This document shows, piece by piece, positions 55,100 to 64,000 of a DNA stretch of 64,000 nucleotides. Each line of letters begins with the position of its first letter. Positions within the stretch are counted from its first letter, which is position 1. The notes under the pieces were generated by a model. The model was not told the DNA's origin. It saw only the letters and a program-made list of their open reading frames with translations, and did not search any database. The stretch comes from Ilex aquifolium (Eukaryota > Streptophyta > Magnoliopsida > Aquifoliales > Aquifoliaceae): the NCBI GenBank assembly GCA_951799425.1, contig OX637395.1:13432451-13496450 (forward strand). Reading direction: 5' to 3'. Position numbers and translations under genes: made by a program.

Positions 55100-58000
55100 T
55101 TAAGATCCAGAAGCTCTATTTGTGGGAAGGTTGAGAAGTTGTTTTGTAGAAACAGGAATGCACTTGACAAGCCAACCAATTGGCCATGACAATGCAGCAA
55201 TTGCAATGCATGCAACCCATTGCACCCAGTTCAACCTCTCTGTGTCAGCAAACTTCTTCAGAAACTCCACCATAACCACCTGGAGAACAATTGTCATCCC
55301 AACAATCCCTAGAAACAGTCTGTTCTTCAGTATCCCCTTGAATATGTTCTTACTCTCCATCTTCCTTGCATTAAACTCATTAAAAACTTGGCATAGGACA
55401 AAACTATTGAAAATGAGGGTGTCCTTGACCTCTTTGTCCACACCAAAGATAGTGCTTCCCTTAAACTGTAGGATCAGTAAGACAGTTACCTGATACAATG
55501 CCTGAGCAATGAGGTTCCTCCACATGACTTTGGTGATAAGCGGTTCAGTCCGACCCACAGGTTTCTTTGTCATGAGATCATTTGTGGGTTGCTCAGTGGC
55601 CAAGGCTAAGGCCCCCAGAGTATCCATTATGAGGTTCACCCAGAGCAGCTGGACTGCTGTTAGTGGGACTTCACCAGATGATAGTGCAGCAACAAAGTTG
55701 ATGACTAGGGCAGCAACATTGACAGTGAGTTGAAATTGGATGAACTTTTGGATGTTGTTGTACACACACCTACCCCACTTCAAAACTGTCACGACAGATG
55801 TGAAATTGTCGTCCAAGATAACAATGTCTGAGCTCTCTTTTGCTACTTCTGTTCCCTGGATCCCCATTGACAGCCCGATATCTGCTTCTTTGAGTGCAGG
55901 TGCATCGTTGGTTCCATCACCGGTTACTGCTACTACATGGCCTTTCTGCTTCAAACATTGGACCATGAGAAGCTTGTCAAATGGGGAGGATCTTGCCATT
56001 ACACGAATTCTTTCAATGTTTTGCATTCTCTCTTCTTGTGAGTAGTTTCTGAATGTCACACCTTCCACTATTGCATTGTTCAAATCCTCATCAGGTTTGA
56101 TAATCCCACATTCTTTGGCTATAGATTTTGCAGTGAACATATTGTCTCCAGTGATCATTTTGATGTTAACTCCAGCGTCTCTGCAGGACTGAACTGCTGC
56201 CCTTACACCAGGTCGACATGGGTCATTCAACCCCAACAACCCTAATAAGGTCAGCCCGGTTTCTTCGAGCTTTTCAGTACCCTGTTGGTTTTCTATAGCA
56301 GACTTTTTGCAGGCAAGAGCGATACATCTCAAGCTTTTAGCAGCCATATCTTTAATTACAGTTTCAAACTGTACTCTCTCTTCGTCATCCATGGCTAGTT
56401 TCATACCATTTCTGACATAATAATTGGAACACATGGCTAGTATCATCTCAGCAGCACCCTTCCAATGTGCATGGACTGTGTTGAGACATTTTTGCCTCAC
56501 CAAAACCCCACTTCGCTTCTTCTCTGAATTGAAAGCTTCAACATGGAGAATCTCATGACCTTGCTTCAGTTCATCAATATCCACACCCAACTCAAACACA
56601 GCCCAAGAGAGGATAGCCGACTCAGTTGGGCTACCAGAAATTTCTGGCATGGAAGCAGAGATTGGTCTATAGATATCACCAGTTGTATTTAGACCAACAC
56701 CTTCTTGTAGCAATTCTAGAACATTAGGGGCTATCTCTGAAGGTGTTTTATCCTTCATATCCTCGATTCCTAGCCAAAATTCAGTGACCTTCATTTGGTT
56801 TAATGTGAGTGTGCCTGTTTTGTCTGTGCAGATGGTAGTTACCGAACCCATTGTCTCACAAGCTGAGAGTTTCCGAACCATGGCATGATCAGCCATCATT
56901 CTCTTCATTGAGTAAGCGAGAGTGAGAGTAACAGCCAGTGGGAGACCCTCTGGAATTGCCACCACGACTATTGTTACTGCTGCAGCAACGATACGCACAA
57001 TTGAATCCATTATATCATTGGCTTTGGTCTTGCTGCGATTGAATTCCTGGTGCTCACTTTCATCTTCTGTGTTTCCCGTGAAGTAGCGGATCAACAAAAT
57101 CACTAGAACAAGCAAAGCCACCAACAAACCAACCTTCCCGATATAAGAAGTGAGCTTGTTAAGCCGAGCTTGTAAAGGTGTCTGCTCATCCAGTTCTCGA
57201 GTTATCGAGCTCATCATCTGGCCCCATGCGGTGTTCATGCCTACTGAAGTGACAAGCATGCGGCCATAGCCATCCGTCACCTTTGTACCAGAGAGCAGAA
57301 ATGGATTCATGTTGCCGATATCAACATGGTCACTTTCGCCTGTCATACAAGACTCGTCTACCTTCAACGAGTGGCCATCCAAGAACAACCCATCTGTGGG
57401 AATCTGATCGCCGATCTTCAAACAAACAATGTCCCCAACAGCAAGTTCAAAGATTGAAATTGGTTGGCGCCTCCCATCTCTCACTACTTCGACTTTTATG
57501 TCGCTGCTCTCGTTCGAAAGCTTGGCAAACTGTCTGTGCTGCTTGAAGTTACTGATTGCAGAGACCGCAACGACTAGAACAACAGCAACAATTATGCTTC
57601 CACCATCATACCACCCTTCTTTTGGGCCATGCTGTTTAATTCCAAAGCCTAGAGAGAGAATTGCACACAACAGAAGTATGATTATGGTGGTATCTTTGAG
57701 ACCTTCGATTACAAAACTGAGAAAACCTTTCGCAGGCGGCTTCTGGTAAGTGTTTGACCCGAAAACATTGATTCTGTGCTGAATATCATCTTTGTTTCCA
57801 TTGATACCAGCTTTTTCATGGGTTGCAAGAATTGCAGCAACTTCTTTTACACCCCCATATTGGCAGAGAGAATCAGAGTTTTTGTTTCTCACCAAGTCAG
57901 AGAGTGGCTTGGGATCAATAACCCGAAAGGGTACGTGATCTTCATTGGGTTGAACATCAATGGCGACGTAGAGCGGGCTGCGTAAAACCCTGGAAAGGAT

Positions 58001-58102
58001 TTGGGATTTCTTGGAGAGAGAAACAACAAAGTATATGGCTCTGAACACCAACTGTAGTCGCTTGTGGGGTTTTCCGAGTGAACAACCTGTGTGGGTGGAC
58101 AT
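55100..58102 (-). CDS. Autoinhibited plasma-membrane-type Ca2+-ATPase (P2B), intronless, 1000 aa
   Basis: A P-type ATPase that exports Ca2+ from the cytosol using ATP. Motifs visible: TGES (254-257), DKTGTLT with phosphorylated Asp427, KGA (548-550), TGDN (651-654) and GDGTNDAP (728-735). About ten membrane segments are seen. The M4 motif PEGLP (384-388, Glu385) and M6 WVNLIMD (Asn823, Asp827) supply the expected Ca2+ ligands. The N-terminus has a basic-hydrophobic stretch (KRLQLVFRAIYFVVSLSKK, 14-32), the likely autoinhibitory calmodulin-binding region of plant ACA pumps. The length fits the family. The absence of introns matches the ACA12/ACA13-type branch, known in Arabidopsis to be intronless. 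The start at 58102 leaves room for that N-terminus. No stop or frameshift is seen, so it is probably functional. The exact paralogue is not assigned. Confidence 0.97.
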   Translation of the reverse strand: MSTHTGCSLGKPHKRLQLVFRAIYFVVSLSKKSQILSRVLRSPLYVAIDVQPNEDHVPFRVIDPKPLSDLVRNKNSDSLCQYGGVKEVAAILATHEKAGINGNKDDIQHRINVFGSNTYQKPPAKGFLSFVIEGLKDTTIIILLLCAILSLGFGIKQHGPKEGWYDGGSIIVAVVLVVAVSAISNFKQHRQFAKLSNESSDIKVEVVRDGRRQPISIFELAVGDIVCLKIGDQIPTDGLFLDGHSLKVDESCMTGESDHVDIGNMNPFLLSGTKVTDGYGRMLVTSVGMNTAWGQMMSSITRELDEQTPLQARLNKLTSYIGKVGLLVALLVLVILLIRYFTGNTEDESEHQEFNRSKTKANDIMDSIVRIVAAAVTIVVVAIPEGLPLAVTLTLAYSMKRMMADHAMVRKLSACETMGSVTTICTDKTGTLTLNQMKVTEFWLGIEDMKDKTPSEIAPNVLELLQEGVGLNTTGDIYRPISASMPEISGSPTESAILSWAVFELGVDIDELKQGHEILHVEAFNSEKKRSGVLVRQKCLNTVHAHWKGAAEMILAMCSNYYVRNGMKLAMDDEERVQFETVIKDMAAKSLRCIALACKKSAIENQQGTEKLEETGLTLLGLLGLNDPCRPGVRAAVQSCRDAGVNIKMITGDNMFTAKSIAKECGIIKPDEDLNNAIVEGVTFRNYSQEERMQNIERIRVMARSSPFDKLLMVQCLKQKGHVVAVTGDGTNDAPALKEADIGLSMGIQGTEVAKESSDIVILDDNFTSVVTVLKWGRCVYNNIQKFIQFQLTVNVAALVINFVAALSSGEVPLTAVQLLWVNLIMDTLGALALATEQPTNDLMTKKPVGRTEPLITKVMWRNLIAQALYQVTVLLILQFKGSTIFGVDKEVKDTLIFNSFVLCQVFNEFNARKMESKNIFKGILKNRLFLGIVGMTIVLQVVMVEFLKKFADTERLNWVQWVACIAIAALSWPIGWLVKCIPVSTKQLLNLPTNRASGS

Positions 58103-58520
58103 GGTTTTGTCACTGTTTTAGGAGACTGGAGGTATGAAGATTGAAGAACAACGAATAAAGGGCATGCAGAAAGTGGTGTGTTACTGTATTTTACGCATTC
58201 GCCAAAATGAATAGCTTGATGTGTGAAGAAATGCATGGGGTTGTTTCTTTAATAGTAGAGTTTTAACGCGTTTGTTTTCCTTGTAGTTTCACTGTAGCTT
58301 CTTCGTGTCTTGGCTTTCACGATAGTCTCGGGCATTGAAGTGACATGGAAAGGCGGTTTGGTGATTCAGTACTCCATAATTTCTGTTACGATTTTTTAGC
58401 TTTACGCTCACTTTATTTTGATTTTCAATTTTTAAGTGAAAACCATTTATGCTATTTGGTATTTTCCCTTTATGATCTTTAATGACACAACATCCTCTTT
58501 CTCTCTCTCTCTCTCTCTCC
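58103..58520 (-). promoter_or_regulatory. Upstream region of the Ca2+-ATPase gene
   Basis: On the minus strand CTATTAAAG (plus about 58244-58252) is a TATA-like word about 145 bases upstream of the ATG, leaving a plausible leader. A (CT)n run (58496-58520 on plus) lies further upstream. No binding site can be named with confidence. Confidence 0.3.
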
Positions 58521-59001
58521 AACCCAAAAAAAGAAGGCTTATTATTCACGAAATTTAAAATAAAGATCATACTATTTCAGCATAAAATATTAATAAATGC
58601 GTTATTCGTGTCTATCACTACTCTAATTAATTTATTATTTGTGTTAACTAATTGGTTCATTTTTTAATTCGTGTCGTAGTAAACTCGTGCTATTATGTAA
58701 AATCGATACCTATATGAGATTTGATGTAGAAAGTTTTCATGATGTGCTAAGCTCGTTAAGGAAGGAATCTACAAAGATGGTGTTGTGGATTACATTTCAT
58801 TCTTTTATGTTCCTTTCCACGCTAATCAATCTACTTAATTTGCCATATTGCTTTTTTTCTTTTCATACTAAACCAATTTCTCCGAAAGCTCCTTTTTTTT
58901 CTGTTGTGCAAGATTGAGTTGAGTTACAAGGAAAAGAAGAAGGAAAAAGAGACAAATAAAAACAAGGGAAAAGTAAACTATGAGTAGACTGATAGATCAG
59001 A
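58521..59001. other. Intergenic DNA without recognised features
   Basis: AT-rich; frames of up to 76 aa look spurious. Nothing recognised. Confidence 0.4.
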
Positions 59002-59125
59002 CTAGGGAGGCGTATCTAGAGCCAGTGCATTCCTAGCAATTTCTGGAAGCTCCTCTTCCTGCAGTAGCCCCGAGTGTCCAACTGAGAGACCCCATTTTGT
59101 AATTTTGTGAGCCAAGCGGTTTGCT
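59002..59125 (-). pseudogene. RNase H-like (RVT_3) C-terminal fragment
   Basis: On the minus strand GEHTPREANRLAHKITKWGL followed by ELPEIARNALALD and a TAG stop (59002-59004) matches the end of plant RNase H-like domains, where a variable 'R-x-x-N-x-x-A-H' block precedes the C-terminus. Upstream sequence is not readable in one frame, so this is a fragment of a LINE or of a related domesticated gene. It differs from the remnant at 5030-5472. Confidence 0.5.
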
Positions 59126-59229
59126 TCCCTTGGGGTATGCTCCCCAGACTATATGCATGAATTAGACTTGGAGTAGTTGTCTCCTTTTCCCAAACAATAG
59201 CGTTGCTCACATCGCCTATATACATTTAC

Positions 59230-60100
59230 AACATTTTTAAATGGACAATTAGTTGAATCCGCTAATATCCATTAGTTCAATGGTCCACATAAAATTAGTG
59301 AAAAAAAAAGATGGTTGGCAAATTGGTCAATGTAACAACGAACAGTGCCACCTAAAAGGAAAAAAGAAAAAATAGACTTGCTACAAGTTCAATGTTTGTT
59401 TGCCAAACAAGAAAATGATTAAGTAGATTTTTTAATTTTTATAAAAATTTTAGGAAGAAAAACAACAAAAAAATCATATCAATGCAGAGGGTATTATCCC
59501 CCCTTTTATACTAAATTGTTAACTCCATATTATATGTTAGACTTTAGTCTCAAACCACATAAGTTTATGTAAATAACAAGAGCACCCCTTGCCTTGGTTT
59601 TGGATGAAATTAGATGTAAGGGTTCTTTTGTCTTTTTCAATTGAACATCATATATTAATTTCTAATTAAAACAAACGACTCGTATTGTGACAAACATTTT
59701 ATTCCAATCTTGAACTAGTAGTGAGTGTCGTACGCATGACTCAACAAGAAGAATCGATATACGATGAAGAGTTTGAGGTTCTGTTTCTTTAGTAGGAGAC
59801 CTTAAAGGCATTTTTTTCACCCTCGCAATTTCACTGTACCTTTGTAACTTTGTCTTCATAAGTCTTGATCAATGAATTATATGTTGTAATTTATTATTGT
59901 TTATTTCAAAATGCATAATATTTTATGGCGTAAAATTTGTGTAACTTGAATTACCCAATTTAAAATATATACAATGGCGTTGAAGGTGCCGTTGAAATTA
60001 ACGTCGATTGGAAACATCTCAAACCGCCACAAGACTTTTCAATTGTAAACTATTTAATGCATAAAACAATCCTTCCATGGCCTTCACTTTTTTTTTATTA
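59230..60100. other. Intergenic DNA without recognised features
   Basis: AT-rich, with T- and A-runs; no gene or array seen before the Helitron-like end at 60101. Confidence 0.4.
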
Positions 60101-60150
60101 CTAGTTATTGCACGCGTGCGTTTCACGTGAACAATTGTTTGTATAATGTA
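60101..60150 (-). mobile_element. Probable Helitron 3' terminus
   Basis: On the minus strand a GC-rich palindrome (GCACGCGTGC, with CACGTGAAACGCACG before it) is followed within a few bases by CTAG and a host T. This is the rolling-circle Helitron end structure: a hairpin near the end, then CTRR, inserted before T. The body would extend to higher coordinates. I could not find the matching 5' TC end, so the element length is unknown. Confidence 0.4.
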
Positions 60151-62465
60151 TTACATATAAATGTCGTGGATAACTTTTTCCAAAAAATTCACAACTTTAG
60201 TAAACACTAACATTCGCTCCATGATAGTTATAGTCAATTTAAGGATGTGAAAAACACAAAACGTAAGCTGATGTCTATTTTAAATTTAATGTAGGGAGAA
60301 AAGAACAAGTGGAACTCATCACCAAACCCTCAAACCTAAGTAAAATGATCTATCTTCAATGCTAAGACAAGACTAATTAATGACTTTATGAAATCATGTG
60401 GAAGTTTCTCAATTCCACTTAGCCTCGAATTTAAAAAATTTCATAAAATTTCCTTTTGCTAAAGTGTCCAAAGTGGATAGACTTGAAAAGTAGTGGAAAG
60501 ATTTATTCCTAATAGGATCATATTTAATCAGAGATAATAAGTATATATATCAGAATGACAATGTTAAACATCATAATGTGCTATAATTACCCAAAATTTA
60601 AGAACAATGCATACTATTAAAAAGCTAACAAAACCTATTCATGCTTACAATACCAATGAAACAAAAGCATACGTTGATTTTTCATCTAAAATTGTTCCTT
60701 TTACAAGGTTGAGCATACTATTAAATTTCCTTTCTCTTATCAAGGGGATAAGCATGCAGAGTAGAAAATCTGCCAAATTCAATAAACTTTCCTAGATTTA
60801 AATCGAATATCATTGCCTTCCATGTTTCTAGCATAGTCTTCACTTTCTTGTACTGCAAACAAAAAATGAATGACCAAAACAAGTCAATAGAATTTATAAA
60901 CTGGAATAAGAAGCACTTGGCTTCTCTAAGTCATCGCTGGCCAACCATAAGTGGTGAAAGGGCACGTGACACTGAAATTTGATGTCAAAGTCAAAACTAT
61001 TATTTGTTATGTTGATTATACCAAGGTCAAATTTTTTTGACGACTCTAGCAATGGATTGTTCTTCTTTGGGAGAGTAGGGAGGCTGTGGAGAGGCCTATG
61101 GTTTTGTTTTCCATATCAAGGTAAAACTATCATGGTCGAGCATATGAACACTTCACTTTCTCCATTTTTTTGTGAATGTAATTTGAGCACAAGTAGCCAA
61201 GTCCATTTACTTTTGTGCATGATTGACTGTGCCCAAGTGTAATCCTGAAAAAAAAAAAATTGCGAATCTAGTATGGAACAGTGACAAGTTTTGAAAGGAG
61301 GATTAAGTTCACAAAAGCTTTTTTCAGCCATTTGGAACAGTGAGCTTTTCTTTTGATGTTGCTTGTTCTATGATATTCAATATCTAGTATGGATGCACCC
61401 AAAAAAACCTACCCAAAATGTGAATAAGTAATGAATAATCAACTTATTTCATCAATAACAAACTATAAAGTGACATTTTTACCAATGCCTCTTGATACAC
61501 TTACATTTTTCATGAAAATATACACAAATCAATCGTTAAAACTCTACCAAAACTTCAAGCACCCCATCAGACTCATGATGATTTTGTTTATAGATGAAGA
61601 TAAATGTATGAAATCATTGAACTTTTTATGCACCGATGAATATAAGTCTTTCATTGGTTATAGTTATAAGTTGTAACATTATTTCAGATAATAGTGATGT
61701 AGGGACCGCATGTAGCATTTAATCGCACTGCAGTGCATCCATTGAAAGGAAATAAAAACAACTATTCTTTGCTAATAGATTTGAAAAGCAAGAGAAAACA
61801 ATACAGCTTCAACTTTTCCAAGAGCAAATTTCAACTTCTTAGCAAGCAGAAAATTTTTTAATGTTAAATTTTTAATCTGAAAGTGGAAAAATACAAAAAT
61901 AAGATTAGATAATTTATGATAAAGAACAGAAAATAGTCGGATGCATTAAGTGGCTGTTTGGTATGGTGGAAATAAGGATGTATGGAAAGGTGAGGAAGCA
62001 AATAGGAAGGAAGGATTGAGTTTCCATTGTTTGGTTGAGATGAAAAATCAGAGAGAAAGGAAAGTGGGAGGGAAATGGTATCACTTCCTCCCACCAAAAA
62101 CTTTCCTCCCAAAACTGGGCAGAAAGTGATTGGGAAGATAAAGTCAAAGTTCTTCAAAGATTAAATTTACTTTTCTACCCTTTTTCGCTAATTATTATAA
62201 TATTATCATCAATTACAACTCACATAAAGGACAAAATTTAATTTTTTCTAACCAGTGTGATGATCCTCAAATAGTGGTCCTCTGCCTGTGTCATTTTATG
62301 AGGAAAAAAAAGAAGGTAATGTATAAATGCATAGCTTTGTTGTGAGGATATAATAGTAATTTAAATATAGATATCTTTCTTTACACTCTGCATTGTACCC
62401 CTTGGAATCAAGCAAATATTCAAGATATTAGCATAATTCAAGACTTATGCGACTTTGATAGAAGA
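60151..62465. other. Intergenic DNA without supported genes
   Basis: Frames of 60-97 aa exist but show no domain. At about 60780-60870 on the minus strand an acceptor-like TTTTTTGTTTGCAG precedes a protein-like stretch (YKKVKTMLETWKAMIFDLNL). It may be an isolated exon relic and is not firm enough to call. The block at about 61950-62145 starts TGGCTGTTTGGTATGG and ends with CCTCCCACCAAAAAC-like text, a style often seen in MITEs. Confidence 0.3.
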
Positions 62466-62632
62466 GTAATTTTACACAATTCAAATGAAATTCAAAAAAT
62501 TGTAACTCAAATACATATTATCCCTTGGATGAATGAGTCTCATCAATTTTTTCAGCGAGACCCACTCATTCGAGAGATGATATGCATTTGAATTGTAGTT
62601 TATAAATTTCATTTGACTTAAATAACATTTTC
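62466..62632. mobile_element. Small MITE, family copy 2 (copy 1 at 30798-30958)
   Basis: Inverted ends TTACACAATTCAAATGAAAT and ATTTCATTTGACTTAAATAA enclose the same core as copy 1 (CATCAATTTTTTCA, ACCCACTCATT). About 167 bp, non-coding. Confidence 0.6.
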
Positions 62633-62852
62633 CTTGATGGAAACCTAGAAGCTATGACAACCATTCATGTCCAAGGTCATGATACCTAGATGGTCATGAT
62701 ATCTAGATAACTTTTGTGATGCAAGAACAGAAAAGTCCAGTCAGGTTGAACGTTTCAATGCAAGAACAGAGAAGTCCATACAAGTCCATAGTTAAAGCGA
62801 GAGTGTTGCTATGGTGACCAAATATTTTTGCCAAATTTTATTTTTGAAGTGA

Positions 62853-62926
62853 GATGGGTAGAATTCAAATTAATGGGTAGAATTCAAATTAATGAGATGG
62901 GTAGAATTCAAATTAATGGGTCACAT
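62853..62926 (+). repeat. Short tandem repeat GATGGGTAGAATTCAAATTA
   Basis: Three copies of GGGTAGAATTCAAATTAAT, two of them preceded by GAGAT. Probably slippage. Confidence 0.85.
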
Positions 62927-63240
62927 TAGCATCTAGTCATTGAAGTTGTTAACTATATTTCCGAAAAACTATTGTTTCAAGGTCTAATTATGAAATTTAT
63001 ATCCACCCTAACCTTACAAGAGCACCCATCTCAGAATTTAGGAAGACCAATTATGTCTTAATCGTATTTTTCATGCCCAATGATGTGATGTTAGACCATG
63101 CTAGTCTTTCCTCAATAATCTGATTAGAAAACATTTTAGGTCATTCAAAGCTACAAAATTAAAGACCAATTACATCCTGTTCTTCAAAATTAAAGACCAA
63201 TTGGATGGATCCATCACACCCTGTTCTTCAAGCCTCTTGG

Positions 63241-63285
63241 TTTTTTTTTTTTTTTTTTGGGGGGGGGGGGGAGGAGGAGGAGGGG
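63241..63285 (+). repeat. Poly(T)/poly(G)/(GAG)n tract
   Basis: About 18 T, 12 G and then GAGGAGGAGGAGGGG. The purine run could form a G-quadruplex or triplex. It may also be a poor-quality homopolymer region of the assembly. Confidence 0.8.
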
Positions 63286-63366
63286 TTTTGCATTGTGCCC
63301 CTTGGTATAACATTCAGGTTGAACATTTTCCTTGATAGAAACCTAGAAACTACGACAACCATACAT

Positions 63367-64000
63367 CACTACAAGAAATTTGCCTTTTAGCCGCAAAAAT
63401 TATTGCGGCTAAATGCATAAAAATTGTCACTATATACTTTAGTGACAATATTTTTATTGCCACTAGGCCGCGGTAATATGTGTGTGGCTAAATCACTTAG
63501 CTATAACATTTAATTGTTACCACTAAAAGTAAATTTTTTAGCCGCACCATGAAAAATGCCACTAAATGTGAAATCTTTAGCTGCCATAATTATTGTAGCA
63601 AGTAAACTAAATTTTTGCCACTAAAATATACTATATCACCACTAAAAGTCCGATTAAAACTGACTTTTAGTGACAACAATTAATTGCGGCTAAAAGTATA
63701 CATTTTGCCCACAATTAAAATCACCACTAAAATTTGAAACATGATTTTTTGACAACTTATTGTCGTTACTAATTAATACATTAAAATGAACAAAGAAACC
63801 TATCGCATATTTGAAAGAATTTATTTTTCAATATTTTCAAATTTCACGTACCTTTTTTTTTTTTTTTTTTATTGAAATCAAGTATTACAAGAAGCAGATT
63901 TTACAAGAATCAAAACAATGAAAAGCCTAAAATTCAAGGCTTTAATCACTCCAAAAAAAACCAACCAATTTGTACAGTCTTCAATCCTCCTGTCCAGAAA
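63367..64000 (+). mobile_element. CACTA (En/Spm) transposon terminus, continues past the window
   Basis: CACTACAAGAAATTTGCC at 63367 is the diagnostic CACTA terminus. Subterminal words TTAGCCGCA/GCGGCTAAA and TAGTGACAATA/TTGTCACTA repeat in both orientations to about 63720, as in CACTA transposase-binding regions. The other terminus and any transposase are not in the window. Another insertion begins at 63853. Confidence 0.8.
63853..64000 (-). mobile_element. Likely LINE 3' end (minus strand), partial
   Basis: A run of 18 T (63853-63870) followed by ATTGAAATCAAGTATTACAA reads on the minus strand as TTGTAATACTTGATTTCAAT plus poly(A), typical of LINE or other retroposed 3' ends. The body runs off the window, so it cannot be classified. 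It is nested in the CACTA element. Confidence 0.4.

Noticed and set aside
55122..57985. Plus-strand frames of 60-123 aa opposite the Ca2+-ATPase
   Set aside because: They are antisense shadows of a strongly conserved coding region.
7703..58102. Functional linkage of the EF-hand gene and the Ca2+-ATPase gene as a calcium cluster
   Set aside because: They are 31 kb apart across transposons and satellites, and nothing in the sequence supports co-regulation.

Overview
The window looks like nuclear DNA from a flowering plant, probably a eudicot. The evidence is a four-exon gene with multi-kilobase introns, a plant-type autoinhibited Ca2+-ATPase, Ty1/copia LTR elements with an initiator-Met primer site, hAT and Mutator-like MITEs with 8-10 bp target duplications, tRNA-derived SINEs, a CACTA terminus, and AT-rich intergenic DNA. 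I cannot name the species.

Only two genes look intact. (1) A minus-strand EF-hand family gene has exons at 24309-24024, 17181-16987, 8750-8569 and 8020-7703, which join in phase to 326 aa. Its 981 bp of coding sequence (with stop) spreads over 16.6 kb because introns 1 and 2 are filled with transposons. (2) An intronless minus-strand plasma-membrane-type Ca2+-ATPase at 58102-55100 (1000 aa) carries every key P-type motif. Broken genes are a GRF-type zinc-finger pseudogene (26206-26808) and two RNase H-like retroelement remnants (about 5030-5472 and 59002-59125).

Layout. 1-7.7 kb: LTR-like DNA split by a SINE, a T-rich minisatellite, an hAT element (8-bp duplication) holding a long hairpin, an RNase H remnant and a cluster of short palindromes. 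7.7-24.4 kb: the EF-hand gene. Intron 2 holds hAT elements, a perfect 131-bp MITE and several LTR pieces. Intron 1 holds a 4.9-kb copia element with a perfect GAGCT duplication, itself entered by an hAT-like element and a SINE tail, and internally deleted at its 3' end. 24.4-31.3 kb: the zinc-finger pseudogene, an hAT inside another hAT, and Mutator-type and small MITE pieces. 31.4-48.5 kb: about 17 kb of mosaic, degenerate, strand-asymmetric minisatellites built from at least five repeat vocabularies, with segmental duplications of about 1.9 kb and about 0.5 kb. 48.5-55 kb: mostly featureless, with a SINE and an hAT element. 55-64 kb: the Ca2+-ATPase, then a probable Helitron end, a MITE and a CACTA terminus running off the window.

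Both intact genes concern calcium, but they lie 31 kb apart across repeats, so I read this as coincidence. The most unusual content is the 31.4-48.5 kb repeat mosaic. I see no sign that it encodes protein.
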